From JABDBE01 sp049585795 (lineage in GTDB: Bacteria > Acidobacteriota > Terriglobia > Terriglobales > Acidobacteriaceae), in contig JBAVAQ010000021.1 in assembly GCA_049585795.1 (NCBI GenBank), forward strand, positions 160,812 to 224,811: 64,000 bases of DNA, in the 5' to 3' direction. The notes beneath the pieces were generated by a model, which saw only the letters and a program-made list of their open reading frames with translations, was not told where the DNA came from and searched no databases. The position numbers and the translations under genes were made by a program. Numbering within the stretch: position 1 is the first letter of the stretch; the number at the start of each line of letters is the position of its first letter. This document shows, piece by piece, positions 26,497-35,701 of the stretch.

Positions 26497-27839
26497 CCCT
26501 GCCGCAGGAAGGCCAGACGGTTCGCGCTATCGATGTCATTCGCAAGAAGCGCGACGGGCAAGAACTATCGCGCGCCGAGATCGAATATCTAGTCCGTGCC
26601 TACACCGACGGTCAGATCCCTGACTATCAAGTTTCTGCCTGGCTGATGGCCGTGATCCTCCGCGGACTCACGCGAGCCGAAACGTCCGTGTTAACCGACG
26701 CCATGCTGCATTCGGGCGAAGTGCTCGATCTCTCCGAGTTCCCGGCGAGAAAAGTAGACAAGCATTCCACCGGCGGAGTTGGTGATAAAACTTCACTCGT
26801 GTTAGCGCCCCTCGTAGCGGCAGGCGGTTTGGTTGTCCCGATGATAAGTGGCCGTGGGCTCGGGCATACCGGCGGCACGCTCGACAAGCTCGAGTCGATT
26901 CCCGGCTTCAACGTGAACCTGTCCGTGCCTGAGTTTCGCCGAGTCCTTAAAGCCTGCGGCTGCGCCATGATCGGCCAGACCTCCGAGATCGCTCCCGCCG
27001 ACCGGAAACTCTACGCATTGCGCGATGTCACCGGAACGGTTGAGAGCCCGTATCTGATTTGCGCTTCCATCATGAGCAAAAAGTTGGCGGAGGGAATCGA
27101 TGCTCTGGTTCTCGACGTCAAGACCGGCTGCGGGGCGTTCATGAAGAAAGATGAGGATGCGGAATTTCTGGCCTCATTGATGGTGGAAACCGGCGAGCGC
27201 ATGGGGAAGTCCATCATTGCCTTGATCACCAACATGGATCAGCCCCTCGGGCTGTGCGTAGGGAATTCGCTGGAAGTGGCCGAGGTCATCGAGGTATTGC
27301 AAGGGCGAGGGCCGGAAGACCTGAGGGAATTGTGCCTGGAGCTTGCAGCGCGGATGTTTCAGCTCGGCGGAACCGCGGATACAGTTGTACAAGGCAAGAC
27401 GCGAGCGCAGGAATTGATCGCCTCGGGAAAAGCATTAGAAACTTTCCGCCAGATGGTAACGCTGCAAGGCGGCGATGCGCGCGTCATCGACGACCCCGCC
27501 CTTATGCCTCGCGCAAAATTTATGCGAGACGTAGCCAGCCCGAAAAGCGGATACATTACGTCGATCGACTGCGAAGCCGTGGGCCACGCTTGCGTTGTTC
27601 TGGGCGGCGGACGCGAGAAGAAGGAAGATACGATCGATCCCGCTGTTGGAATTGTGTTGCATCGCAAGCTGGGTGATTCAGTGACAGCCGGCGAGCCGCT
27701 TTGCACAGTGCATTTCAATTCTGAAAGTCGGGCTGCTCATGCAAAAGAGTTGCTGATGAAAAGTTATCGGATCACAGCCACTCCGTTGGGAGAGAAAAAA
27801 AAGCTGGTACATCGCGTGATTCGAGGATCGGGGATCTAA
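26493..27839 (+). CDS. pdp: Pyrimidine-nucleoside / thymidine phosphorylase
   Basis: A 448-residue enzyme of the thymidine/pyrimidine-nucleoside phosphorylase family, giving a base plus (deoxy)ribose-1-phosphate. Recognised by KVDKHSTGGVGDKTSL, GRGLGHTGGTLDKLESI, YALRDVTGTVES and KTGCGAFMKK. The GTG at 26493 overlaps the cdd stop by 4 nt (GTGA), which supports coupled translation; the open frame runs further up inside cdd but homology begins at RAIDVIRKK. Distinguishing DeoA from Pdp substrate range is not possible here. Confidence 0.93.
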   Translation: MTLPQEGQTVRAIDVIRKKRDGQELSRAEIEYLVRAYTDGQIPDYQVSAWLMAVILRGLTRAETSVLTDAMLHSGEVLDLSEFPARKVDKHSTGGVGDKTSLVLAPLVAAGGLVVPMISGRGLGHTGGTLDKLESIPGFNVNLSVPEFRRVLKACGCAMIGQTSEIAPADRKLYALRDVTGTVESPYLICASIMSKKLAEGIDALVLDVKTGCGAFMKKDEDAEFLASLMVETGERMGKSIIALITNMDQPLGLCVGNSLEVAEVIEVLQGRGPEDLRELCLELAARMFQLGGTADTVVQGKTRAQELIASGKALETFRQMVTLQGGDARVIDDPALMPRAKFMRDVASPKSGYITSIDCEAVGHACVVLGGGREKKEDTIDPAVGIVLHRKLGDSVTAGEPLCTVHFNSESRAAHAKELLMKSYRITATPLGEKKKLVHRVIRGSGI

Positions 27840-27841
27840 AC

Positions 27842-29086
27842 ATGGGACGATTCACCGGAATTCTGGGCCTGCTGACGATGCTAACTCTGGCCTACATTTT
27901 TTCCACTAACCGTCGCGCCATCCGCGGCAAGACGGTTGCCTGGGGGTTGGGCCTGCAATTGGCTTTCGCTGTCTTCGTGCTCCGAATTGACATCGGCCGC
28001 CGCATGTTCCAGCATGCCGGCAACGCTGCCACTCGCCTTCTCAACTATACGTTCGTAGGCTCGGAGTTTGTTTTTGGGGACTTAGGCAAACAGAACTCGC
28101 ATGCTGGCTTTGTCTTCGCGTTTCAGGTGCTGCCGGTAGTCATCTTCATCTGTGCACTGTTCGCTATCCTCTACTACTTCGGAATCATGCAATTCATCAT
28201 CCGCATCGCCGCATTGGTGATGACCCGCGTCATGGGCGCCAGCGGGGCGGAGTCGCTCAATGTCGCAGCCAGCATCTTCATGGGGCAAACCGAAGCGCCC
28301 GTGACCATCCGTCCCTTTCTGCCCGACCTTACCCGCTCTGAACTCATGACTGTGATGACCAGTGGGATGGCCCATGTTTCCGGCGCAACCATGGCGGCCT
28401 ACATCGCCTTTGGGGTTGAGCCCAAGCATCTCCTCAGCGCTGTAATCATGACCGCACCGGGAACCATTCTGATTTCCAAGATGCTCGTGCCGGAAACCGA
28501 AGAGCCCAAAACCGCCGGCCGTGTGGTGATGAGCGCGGAAGAGGAGGAAATCGAAAAGCATGAAAACCTGGTGGGTGCGATCGCTCGCGGCACCGGCGCC
28601 GGGCTCCACATGGCGCTCAATATCGGTGCCATGCTGATCGCTTTTCTGGCCCTGATCGCCCTGCTCGACGGTACTCTCTCCGGTATCCACAACGGATTGG
28701 CTCATTTCGGTTTTATGTGGTTCCCAACAAGTTTGGAGAGGGTTCTGGGCGTGCTGTTCGCCCCCGTGGCCTGGGTGATCGGTATTCCCTGGAAAGATTG
28801 CGCCGCCATTGGCAACCTGCTGGGCACCCGCATGGTGCTAAATGAGCTCGTGGCTTTTTCCATGCTGGGGCCGCAAAAGGCGGTGCTTGATCCGCGCTCT
28901 TTTACGATAGCTACCTTTGCTCTGTGCGGGTTCGCAAACCTAAGTTCGATCGGGATACAGATCGGGGGCATCGGCGCACTGGCACCTAACAAGCGGGCTG
29001 AATTGGCCCGGCTCGGCTTGCGAGCCATGCTGGCCGGTACCATGGCAAATCTGATGTCGGCATCAATTGCCGGCATGCTTATCTAG
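27842..29086 (+). CDS. nupC: Concentrative nucleoside transporter (NupC family)
   Basis: A 414-residue cation-coupled nucleoside importer with about ten membrane segments. Conserved elements include GQTEAPVTIRPFL (nucleoside and ion site), VTSGMAHVSGATMAAYIAFG-like text, and a C-terminal CGFANLSSIGIQIGG. It starts 2 nt after the phosphorylase stop, completing a salvage cassette that imports, deaminates and phosphorolyses pyrimidine nucleosides. Confidence 0.93.
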   Translation: MGRFTGILGLLTMLTLAYIFSTNRRAIRGKTVAWGLGLQLAFAVFVLRIDIGRRMFQHAGNAATRLLNYTFVGSEFVFGDLGKQNSHAGFVFAFQVLPVVIFICALFAILYYFGIMQFIIRIAALVMTRVMGASGAESLNVAASIFMGQTEAPVTIRPFLPDLTRSELMTVMTSGMAHVSGATMAAYIAFGVEPKHLLSAVIMTAPGTILISKMLVPETEEPKTAGRVVMSAEEEEIEKHENLVGAIARGTGAGLHMALNIGAMLIAFLALIALLDGTLSGIHNGLAHFGFMWFPTSLERVLGVLFAPVAWVIGIPWKDCAAIGNLLGTRMVLNELVAFSMLGPQKAVLDPRSFTIATFALCGFANLSSIGIQIGGIGALAPNKRAELARLGLRAMLAGTMANLMSASIAGMLI

Positions 29087-29247
29087 CGGCTTGAAAGCTC
29101 GGCCCGGCTTCGACGCTTGGCCCTGGGTCTCCCTTATTGGAACTTCCGTAACCTCCACATCTGCACCTTTTTTGATGCAATTTAACATTCCTGCAATATT
29201 CTCCAACTATCATGGGAAAGTCAGGATCTTCACTTGAGGAGTAACAG

Positions 29248-29736
29248 TTGGCTTCGCCCCGGCTTTCACGATTGACTCTTCCGCTGCAGGTCGCCGCTGT
29301 TTGCTACCGGCGGCAAGGAGATTCGATTGAGTTTCTGCTGGTCAACACCAACGGCGGGGGCAAGTGGACGTTTCCCAAGGGTGATCCAAAGGCATCGATC
29401 TCGCACAGCCAGGCTGCCGAGCGCGAGGCATGGGAAGAAGCCGGGGTTCGCGGCCACATCGAGCCGCGGCACTTTCATCTGTACTTGCATTCCAAAGGCG
29501 TCTTCTGGAAGCCTCCGGGAGTGCGCGAGTTTGTCATCAAGGCCTTCTTGATGGAAGTCGAGCTCATCAACGGATCTCATGAACCCGAACGAAACCCGAC
29601 CTGGTTTGGTCCTGAGGACGCCAAGAAAATTCTGGCGAAAGGCCGCGAAGTGAAGTATGCGAAAGAAATGCATACGGTCATCGATCGGGCGGTCGAGCAT
29701 CTAGGGGCGATGAAGGCCGTAACTGCGCACTCATAA
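29248..29736 (+). CDS. Nudix hydrolase
   Basis: A 162-residue Nudix protein. The Nudix box is intact: GDPKASISHSQAAEREAWEEAG (G-x5-E-like start, REAWEEAG core), preceded by GGGKWTFPKG. The layout matches diphosphoinositol-polyphosphate/Ap4A-type Nudix enzymes (kwtfPKG). Such enzymes cleave nucleoside diphosphate-linked or dinucleoside compounds; the substrate is not predictable. The start is TTG 29248 with GAGGAG 8 nt upstream. Confidence 0.88.
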   Translation: MASPRLSRLTLPLQVAAVCYRRQGDSIEFLLVNTNGGGKWTFPKGDPKASISHSQAAEREAWEEAGVRGHIEPRHFHLYLHSKGVFWKPPGVREFVIKAFLMEVELINGSHEPERNPTWFGPEDAKKILAKGREVKYAKEMHTVIDRAVEHLGAMKAVTAHS

Positions 29737-29826
29737 TTCGAATCAAAGGCAGTCTCTTACGCTGCTTGTCACCACCTTACCGTCTTCATCAAACCACCCC
29801 GCTCATGAGACGATTGAAATAACGCC

Positions 29827-31755
29827 ATGATTCAGTTGTCCTCTGCGGGAAAACGTTACGGTCACAAGCTCCTCTTCGAGGGAGCCGACTGGATGATTAC
29901 GTCTCGGGACCGCGTCGGCCTGGTCGGCGCGAACGGCACCGGGAAATCCACGCTGATGAAGATATTCGCGGGGATCGAGACGCTCGATTACGGCTCCTTC
30001 AGTACGGCCAAGGGCATCAGCGCCGGCTACCTCCCGCAAGACGGGCTCGCGCTCTCCGGGCGCACCGTGTTTGCCGAGTGCATGGCAGTTTTTTCGGAGC
30101 TGCGTGAAATGGAGCAGGAGATGGAAGACCTGACCGCGCGCATGCCCGAACTCGATCATGCATCTCCTGAATACCAACAGGTTGCCGAACGCTATCAGCG
30201 CATCGAGCACGAATTCCGCACTCGCGATGGATACGCTATCGAAGCTCAGGTTGGCAGCGTGCTCATGGGCCTCGGTTTCCATAAAGAAGATTGGCACCGC
30301 CGAACCGAAGAATTCTCCGGTGGCTGGCAGATGCGCATCGCACTGGCCAAGCTGCTGCTGCAGGAACCAAACCTGTTGCTGCTCGACGAACCAACCAACC
30401 ACCTCGATCTCGAAGCCCGCAACTGGCTGGAAGAATATCTGACGCATTATCCCAACGCGTTTGTGCTGATTTCGCACGACCGCTATTTTCTCGACGTCAC
30501 CGTCAACAAGATTGCCGAGATCTGGAACAAGCGCATTCATCTTTACCCCGGCAATTACGAAAAGTATCTGGCCTCGAAGACGCAGCGCATGGAGCAACTG
30601 GAGGCGGCCTATCGCAATCAGCAGGATCGTATCGAGCAATTGGAGGCTTTCATCAATCGCTTTCGCTACCAGGCGACGAAGGCCAAGCAGGTACAAAGCC
30701 GCATCAAGGAACTGGAAAAGATCGAGCGCATTGAATTGCCGGAAGAAGAAAAGGTCATCCACTTTTCGTTTCAGCAGCCGAAACCGAGCGGGCGGATCGT
30801 GGCCGAATTTATCGGCGTAGCAAAATCTTATGGCGAGAAAGAAGTATTTCGCGATGTCAGCTTCATGATCGAGCGCGGCGACCGTATTGCTCTGGTGGGC
30901 GTGAACGGCGTGGGAAAATCTACATTGATTAAGCTGCTGGCAGAGACCGAACCCTTGAGCGGCGGCCAATTCCGCCTGGGCCACAATGTGCTACCCGACT
31001 ATTTTGCCCAGGACCAATACAAAGAACTTAATCCCGATGCGCGCATTCTGAACGACATCGGCGAACTTTCTCCGCGCTCGACCCAGACCGAATTGCGCAG
31101 CCTGCTCGGTTGTTTTCTCTTCTCGGCGGACGACGTCTTCAAACGCATCGGCGTGCTCTCCGGCGGCGAACGCAATCGCTATGCCCTGCTGCGTATGTTG
31201 CTGCATCCCGCGAATTTTCTCTTACTCGATGAACCCACGAACCACCTCGATATGCGCGCGAAGGATGTCTTACTCAAGGCGCTGATGGATTACACCGGCA
31301 CGGTTGTCTTCGTTTCGCACGACCGCTATTTCATCGACAAACTAGCCACGCGAGTGTTTGAAGTGGGCGACGGAAAAGTGGAAGTTTATCCCGGCAACTA
31401 CGAAGACTACCGCTGGCGCAAAGAAGGCGGCGCGGAAAAGCTGCAGGAAACTGTCAGCCGTTCGGAGATTATTGCGCAACCTGTGAATGGCAATAAGAAC
31501 GAGATCGCATCTGACGAGAACAAATCCAAGCGCATGAATCCGATCAAGCGCAAGCAAATGGAAGAACGAGTAAAGGAGCTCGAAGTTGCGATTGCTAGCG
31601 CCGAAACCGCCATCGCCGAGTGCGAAGCCGCGCTGCAAACCTTTGTCAGCGCCGAGGAAACGGCCCGATGCACTCAAGAATTAGCCAGTCATCGCACCGA
31701 ACTGCAGAGGCACATGGCAGAGTGGGAGGAGTTAGCCCAAACGCTTGAAGCCTGA
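29827..31755 (+). CDS. ABC-F family ATPase (Uup/EttA-like)
   Basis: A 642-residue soluble protein with two ABC ATPase domains and no membrane part, hence ABC-F, acting on ribosomes. First Walker A GANGTGKST, signature FSGGWQMR, Walker B LLLLDEPTNHLD; second GVNGVGKST, LSGGERNR, LLLDEPTNHLD. Between them is the P-site tRNA-interaction-motif linker (about 240-305, coiled coil). A Lys/Glu-rich coiled coil closes the C-terminus (about 560-640), as in Uup. Which subfamily it belongs to needs a phylogeny. Confidence 0.92.
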   Translation: MIQLSSAGKRYGHKLLFEGADWMITSRDRVGLVGANGTGKSTLMKIFAGIETLDYGSFSTAKGISAGYLPQDGLALSGRTVFAECMAVFSELREMEQEMEDLTARMPELDHASPEYQQVAERYQRIEHEFRTRDGYAIEAQVGSVLMGLGFHKEDWHRRTEEFSGGWQMRIALAKLLLQEPNLLLLDEPTNHLDLEARNWLEEYLTHYPNAFVLISHDRYFLDVTVNKIAEIWNKRIHLYPGNYEKYLASKTQRMEQLEAAYRNQQDRIEQLEAFINRFRYQATKAKQVQSRIKELEKIERIELPEEEKVIHFSFQQPKPSGRIVAEFIGVAKSYGEKEVFRDVSFMIERGDRIALVGVNGVGKSTLIKLLAETEPLSGGQFRLGHNVLPDYFAQDQYKELNPDARILNDIGELSPRSTQTELRSLLGCFLFSADDVFKRIGVLSGGERNRYALLRMLLHPANFLLLDEPTNHLDMRAKDVLLKALMDYTGTVVFVSHDRYFIDKLATRVFEVGDGKVEVYPGNYEDYRWRKEGGAEKLQETVSRSEIIAQPVNGNKNEIASDENKSKRMNPIKRKQMEERVKELEVAIASAETAIAECEAALQTFVSAEETARCTQELASHRTELQRHMAEWEELAQTLEA

Positions 31756-31986
31756 AGGCTTTCCCCATCTTGGTTAGTACGGTTTCGACCCCAGCGGATG
31801 ATCGTTGGGAGTGCCGAGGTTTTAGAGCGCTACGAAACGTTCTTGTCCGCGCGGCCCTGTTCTTCCGTAACCTGCTCTATTCCTAAAGCGCGTGCGATAG
31901 TCAATTTGGCCCATGGCCACCATCTCACACGCGCCGCATGCGGCTGCGCTCGAGTAAGCCGCACGGAACAAGGAAGGCCCAAATCG

Positions 31987-32532
31987 ATGTTGCAGCCAAC
32001 ACAGAATTCCACCATCCCGCCTAAAGTTTCACCGAATCCAAACCCGTACTCACCACCAAAAAACGTAAGCTCAACCATGGAACAGGCCACGATCGGACGC
32101 TCCGTCGTGATCAAGGGCGAGGTGAGTGGCTCGGAATCGCTCTATGTCGACGGCCGCATCGAGGGCACTGTCAATTTCGGTGACAGCCGGGTCACGGTGG
32201 GGCGCAACGGAGTCGTCGTCGCCGACATCAGCGCCAAAGAAGTTGTCATTATGGGGAAGGTGACTGGGAATATCCAGTGCACCGATCGTTTGGACATCCG
32301 CAGCGAGGGCTCGCTCGCGGGAGACGTCGTTACCCCGCGCATCTGCGTGGAAGATGGAGCCGTGCTGAAGGGCGCGGTTGAAGTCCGGGCCGACCAACAG
32401 CAGAATGAGAAAGCGCAAACCAAGCCCGAAGCCGTCAAGTCCGCGGAATCCCCGAAAGCTCTCGCAGCCGCAGCGGGTACTTCGGCAACCCTGTCGCACG
32501 GCAGCAAAGTGATGTACAACGAGTCAAACTGA
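31987..32532 (+). CDS. Bactofilin (polymer-forming cytoskeletal protein)
   Basis: A 181-residue protein with a central bactofilin beta-helix (about residues 40-130): IGRSVVIKGEVSGSESLYVDG, GTVNFGDSRVTVGRNG, GKVTGNIQCTDRLDI. Both ends are Pro/Ala/Lys-rich and disordered. Bactofilins assemble without nucleotide into filaments that organise cell wall synthesis or polar structures. ATG 31987 preceded by AAGGAAGG is chosen; the open frame runs upstream to 31798 without a credible N-terminus. A terminator follows at 32551. Confidence 0.9.
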   Translation: MLQPTQNSTIPPKVSPNPNPYSPPKNVSSTMEQATIGRSVVIKGEVSGSESLYVDGRIEGTVNFGDSRVTVGRNGVVVADISAKEVVIMGKVTGNIQCTDRLDIRSEGSLAGDVVTPRICVEDGAVLKGAVEVRADQQQNEKAQTKPEAVKSAESPKALAAAAGTSATLSHGSKVMYNESN

Positions 32533-32550
32533 GCACGCTAATAAAAGCAA

Positions 32551-32578
32551 CGGGCACTGAGAATAGCCCCAGTGCCCG
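32551..32578 (+). terminator. Terminator hairpin after bactofilin gene
   Basis: A perfect 9-base-pair stem (cgggcactg / cagtgcccg) with a 10-nt loop, followed by catcattcttcttgttt. It sits between the convergent bactofilin and msrB genes. Confidence 0.6.
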
Positions 32579-32609
32579 CATCATTCTTCTTGTTTCCTGA
32601 ATACAGCCG

Positions 32610-33020
32610 CTATTTCTTGTTGGTTTCGCTCTGCTTCAAATCCAGCGCAGCCGAATTCATACAGTAGCGCAGGCCGGTCGGGGCTGGTCCGTCGGGAAAG
32701 ACATGTCCCAAATGTGCATTGCAGCGGGCGCAACGCGCTTCCGTCCGCACCATGCCATAAGCGTTGTCAGTCTCTTCCGCGATCGCAGTTTGGTCGATGG
32801 GCTTAAAGAAGCTAGGCCAACCCGTGCCTGAGTCAAACTTTGTTTCCGAACTGAACAGCGGCTGCCCGCAACACACGCAAGCGTAAGTGCCCGCATCTTT
32901 CGTCTTCCAGTATTTACCCGTGAACGCAGGCTCGGTGCCCGACTTGCGGGTCACGACGTACTGCTCGGGCGATAACTGCTTTTTCCAGTCTTCTTCAGGC
33001 TTGGTGATTTTTTCAGACAT
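32610..33020 (-). CDS. msrB: Peptide-methionine (R)-S-oxide reductase
   Basis: A 136-residue MsrB. Zinc cysteines form two CxxC pairs (CVCC region about 48-52, CARC about 97-100). The catalytic cysteine is in RYCMNSAAL (about residue 119). DSGTGWPSF and GMVRTEARC are family hallmarks. It repairs methionine-R-sulfoxide in proteins, using thioredoxin; trxA is encoded about 1 kb away. No signal peptide, so cytoplasmic. Confidence 0.96.
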   Translation of the reverse strand: MSEKITKPEEDWKKQLSPEQYVVTRKSGTEPAFTGKYWKTKDAGTYACVCCGQPLFSSETKFDSGTGWPSFFKPIDQTAIAEETDNAYGMVRTEARCARCNAHLGHVFPDGPAPTGLRYCMNSAALDLKQSETNKK

Positions 33021-33083
33021 AAAATTCTCCTTATGAATTCTTTTATTGGATTGCCGCTCGCACTCAAAAGTTACGGGCAGTTT

Positions 33084-33177
33084 TCACTACTGAGACACAG
33101 AGATGAACCTTTCTCAGCCTTGGCTGATGGGTAGCGCTTGCTTCATGAGTTCAGCCTTCTCTGTGTCTCTGTGGTGA
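33084..33177. repeat. Intergenic inverted repeat upstream of lexA
   Basis: Arms tcactactgagacacagaga (33084-33103) and the reverse complement of tcaccacagagacacagaga (33158-33177), differing at 2 of 20 bases, around a 54-nt spacer. It lies between msrB and lexA, divergent genes. It resembles the repeat at 50808-50905 in style (accac-a-aga.aca). Possibly a dispersed repeat family. Confidence 0.6.
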
Positions 33178-33231
33178 AGCCGTACCTCTAAAGTTCTTGA
33201 CTTCGCCTTTCATTCGCTTACAATGGGTGCC

Positions 33232-33852
33232 ATGGCGATAACACGCAGACAACGGCAAGTCTACGACTTCATTTCCGATTTCGTGCAGAAGCACGGCTAT
33301 TCTCCATCGTTCGAGGAAATTGGAGAAGGCCTGGGGCTGAGTTCTCTGGCCACGGTGCACAAGCACATCTCCAACCTGGAGAAAAAAGCGCTGCTCACCC
33401 GCGATTACAACCGCAGCCGCTCCATCGACTTGCTCCCTCCCAAGGGACGGCTGAAACAGGCCATGTCAGTGAATACGACGATGGTGTTGCCGCTCCTCGG
33501 ACGAATCGCCGCCGGCCAGCCCATCGAAGCCGTGGAAAATCCGGAAACGATTTCGCTGGCGGATTTTGTCCGCTCCAAGGAAGTCTTCGTCCTCGAAGTG
33601 CGCGGCGATTCCATGCAGGACGAACACATCATGAGCGGAGATTACGTGCTAGTCGAAAAAGCAAAGACCGCGCATAACGGAGATATCGTCGTCGCCCTGG
33701 TCGGCGGATCGGATGCCACGCTGAAGCGCTTCCATCGCGAGGGCGACAACATCCGGCTGCAACCCTCAAACGCCAACATGCAGCCCATCATTGTTCCAGC
33801 AGCATCGGTCGAGATCCAGGGACGGGTGATTGGGGTGCTCAGGAAGTACTGA
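33232..33852 (+). CDS. lexA: LexA SOS repressor
   Basis: A 206-residue LexA. The N-terminal winged helix includes SPSFEEIGEGLGLSSLATVHKHI. The self-cleavage site is Ala94-Gly95 (RIAAGQP), the nucleophile Ser127 in RGDSMQDEHI and the general base Lys165 in ATLKRF. RecA-stimulated autocleavage releases SOS genes. The ATG at 33232 gives the usual MAITRRQRQ start; an ATG at 33223 adds three residues. No canonical Gram-positive or Gram-negative LexA box is visible just upstream. Confidence 0.95.
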   Translation: MAITRRQRQVYDFISDFVQKHGYSPSFEEIGEGLGLSSLATVHKHISNLEKKALLTRDYNRSRSIDLLPPKGRLKQAMSVNTTMVLPLLGRIAAGQPIEAVENPETISLADFVRSKEVFVLEVRGDSMQDEHIMSGDYVLVEKAKTAHNGDIVVALVGGSDATLKRFHREGDNIRLQPSNANMQPIIVPAASVEIQGRVIGVLRKY

Positions 33853-33916
33853 AACAAGCACTCGGCAGTTAGCACTTAGCATCGAGCAAGAGAAAATCAC
33901 TCACCTTGGCAAAACA

Positions 33917-33944
33917 AAACGCCCGTGTTTGAAGCCGGGCGTTT
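33917..33944. terminator. Bidirectional terminator between lexA and trxA
   Basis: A perfect 9-base-pair stem (aaacgcccg / cgggcgttt) with a 10-nt loop, A-rich left and T-rich right. It lies between the convergent lexA and trxA genes. Confidence 0.65.
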
Positions 33945-33976
33945 GACGTAGCCAACGACCAAAGACGAACGACCAA

Positions 33977-34309
33977 TCACCCCAAATGCTTGTCAATCGC
34001 CTTCTGAATGGTCTCTTTCGGAACGTAGCCAACAATCTGTTCCTTCACCTGCCCACCCTTGAATACCAGCAAGGTTGGAATGCCGCGCACGCCATAACGC
34101 ATGGGAGTCGCGCTGTTATTGTCGACGTCCATTTTGCCGACCTTCACGCGACCTTGATAGTCCTTGGCTAACTCCTCTACGATAGGCGCGATAGCCCGGC
34201 AAGGCCCGCACCAAACTGCCCAGAAGTCGACCAGGACTGGAGTCTCCGATTTGAGAACATCCTGGTCGAAATTCGAATCCGTCACTTCAACAATTCCATT
34301 ACCCGCCAT
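33977..34309 (-). CDS. trxA: Thioredoxin
   Basis: A 110-residue thioredoxin with the active site WCGPC (Cys34, Cys37) and the cis-proline motif GIPTLLVF. It reduces disulfides in partners such as MsrB. ATG 34309 follows GGAGGGG; the open frame extends upstream to 34372 without a family match. It is convergent with lexA, separated by the hairpin at 33917-33944. Confidence 0.96.
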   Translation of the reverse strand: MAGNGIVEVTDSNFDQDVLKSETPVLVDFWAVWCGPCRAIAPIVEELAKDYQGRVKVGKMDVDNNSATPMRYGVRGIPTLLVFKGGQVKEQIVGYVPKETIQKAIDKHLG

Positions 34310-34465
34310 AAGTCCCCTCCGCCGAGCGCCTGCTTTGGACGCGCTAGCAAAACAGTATAAAAGCCCATCCATGTTAATCGATGGGCCGACTAAATCCTAA
34401 CACTTCTATTGGATGCACGGCGGTGCCATAAGTCGCAAGCGGCGGGTTACAGGTCAACTAGCGTT

Positions 34466-34500
34466 AAATAAAAACGTCCTAAACTTTTCAGTTTAGGACG
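34466..34500 (-). terminator. Rho-independent terminator for the sigma/anti-sigma operon
   Basis: On the minus strand, a perfect 10-base-pair stem (cgtcctaaac / gtttaggacg, 34475-34500) is followed by TTTTTATTT. It lies about 250 nt after the anti-sigma gene stop. This is the clearest simple terminator in the window. Confidence 0.75.
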
Positions 34501-34747
34501 CCTCGGCAGCCCTCCCCCAGAACTGCCAAACTACACTCGCATCGTAGCTTGCCCACCGGGGGGTGTAAACGTCACTTCGGTAATACAGATTTGATTGAGG
34601 GTAATGTTGTCGGAGCTCGTCAGTAATCGGGCGAATTAAGCGTGGCCCACCTAATCGGTTGGAAGCAAAGAAGAAAGATGACAAATAAAATCCCCTGTCC
34701 GGGTTACTTCACGATGGGGTGAATGCTTGCACAGCCTGGCGGTTGCT

Positions 34748-35686
34748 TTACTGCTTGTGCCAGGTTTGGCCGGCGTCAGCCGTGATCCAGATTTCCTCGG
34801 TCGCGCTGGTGAGTTTGCCGTGCAAAGGGTCGGTGAATTCAACTCCAATGATGTCATCTTCCAGAGCTTCACCCTGCGCCACCGGTCGCACCTGTGTCCA
34901 ATGCTCCCCCGCGTTGGATGAGTGGAAGAGAGCGCCAGCTGAACCGCCCACCCAAATATCTAGAGCATTCGCCGCCAGTGCCCGAAACACGGTCTTATTC
35001 GAGACAGCAATTGTCTGCCAGCTTGCGCCCGAATCCAGCGAGCGCTCCAGCGTGCCATCGGAGCTTAGCGTCCAACGGGGTGCGAGGCCCGCCAGCGCAG
35101 CTCCGCCTCGCGCACTCCCGACCAGCATGGTTTTGCCTTTCGAGGAAGGTGCATTCGTCAACTTCTCAGACTGAGCGTCCTGCGGTTCCGCGAGGGCGTC
35201 TTTGGCTCTTCCTGGCACGACGTCCGCTAACGGGGAGCCAGTTCTGGCGTCGGCCATCTCGACGGGACTTGGAGCCGGAGTCGTAACCTCCGGGTTTTCG
35301 GTGGCGCCGGGAATCTTACGTTCCGCCGGCATTGATTCGGCGACCATAGCTGCTTTCGGTTGCGGCTCCGGTTTTTGGCGGAGCGTAAGAACGGCGCCCA
35401 CGACGACTACGCAGGCTGCGGCTGCCCCCCAACGCAACGCTGGCCAGGAGAGCCACCCTGAACCAGATTGGGCCACGGAAACAACTGAAGCCTCAGGCTG
35501 CGTCGCCGAAAGGGACACGACTTCCCGGCAGCTCGCGCACGCCCACAAATGCTTAAGTACGCTCTCCCGCTCGCCCTTCGGCAGCGATCTTTCGATAAAC
35601 GCGCTGAGTAAGTTCGGATCAGGATGGTCCGTCAGCGAAGTAAACGTTTGCAGCCGCTGACTCACGATTTTGGATAATTCTGCCAT
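34748..35686 (-). CDS. Anti-sigma-factor-like membrane protein with BNR/YCF48 end
   Basis: A 312-residue protein. The N-terminus (to about 60) looks like a zinc-finger anti-sigma module: HPDPNLLSAFIERSLP followed by HLWACASCREVV (H...CxxC). A membrane helix follows near residues 85-102 (WGAAAACVVVVGAVLTL), then a Pro/Ala-rich stretch. The last 100 residues (WTLSSDGTLERSLDSGASWQT and SSNAGEHWTQVRPV, ending ITADAGQTWHKQ) show BNR/sialidase-repeat-like SxDxGxxW motifs as in YCF48-type propellers. It is encoded 15 nt downstream of the sigma gene, so it likely restrains that sigma factor and senses an outside signal. Confidence 0.8.
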   Translation of the reverse strand: MAELSKIVSQRLQTFTSLTDHPDPNLLSAFIERSLPKGERESVLKHLWACASCREVVSLSATQPEASVVSVAQSGSGWLSWPALRWGAAAACVVVVGAVLTLRQKPEPQPKAAMVAESMPAERKIPGATENPEVTTPAPSPVEMADARTGSPLADVVPGRAKDALAEPQDAQSEKLTNAPSSKGKTMLVGSARGGAALAGLAPRWTLSSDGTLERSLDSGASWQTIAVSNKTVFRALAANALDIWVGGSAGALFHSSNAGEHWTQVRPVAQGEALEDDIIGVEFTDPLHGKLTSATEEIWITADAGQTWHKQ

Positions 35687-35701
35687 TGCCGCTTGCGTTA
35701 C

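Noticed and set aside
29803..30984. 393-codon minus-strand open frame
   Set aside because: It lies antisense to the ABC-F gene and shows no family pattern; GC-rich codon bias opens such frames.
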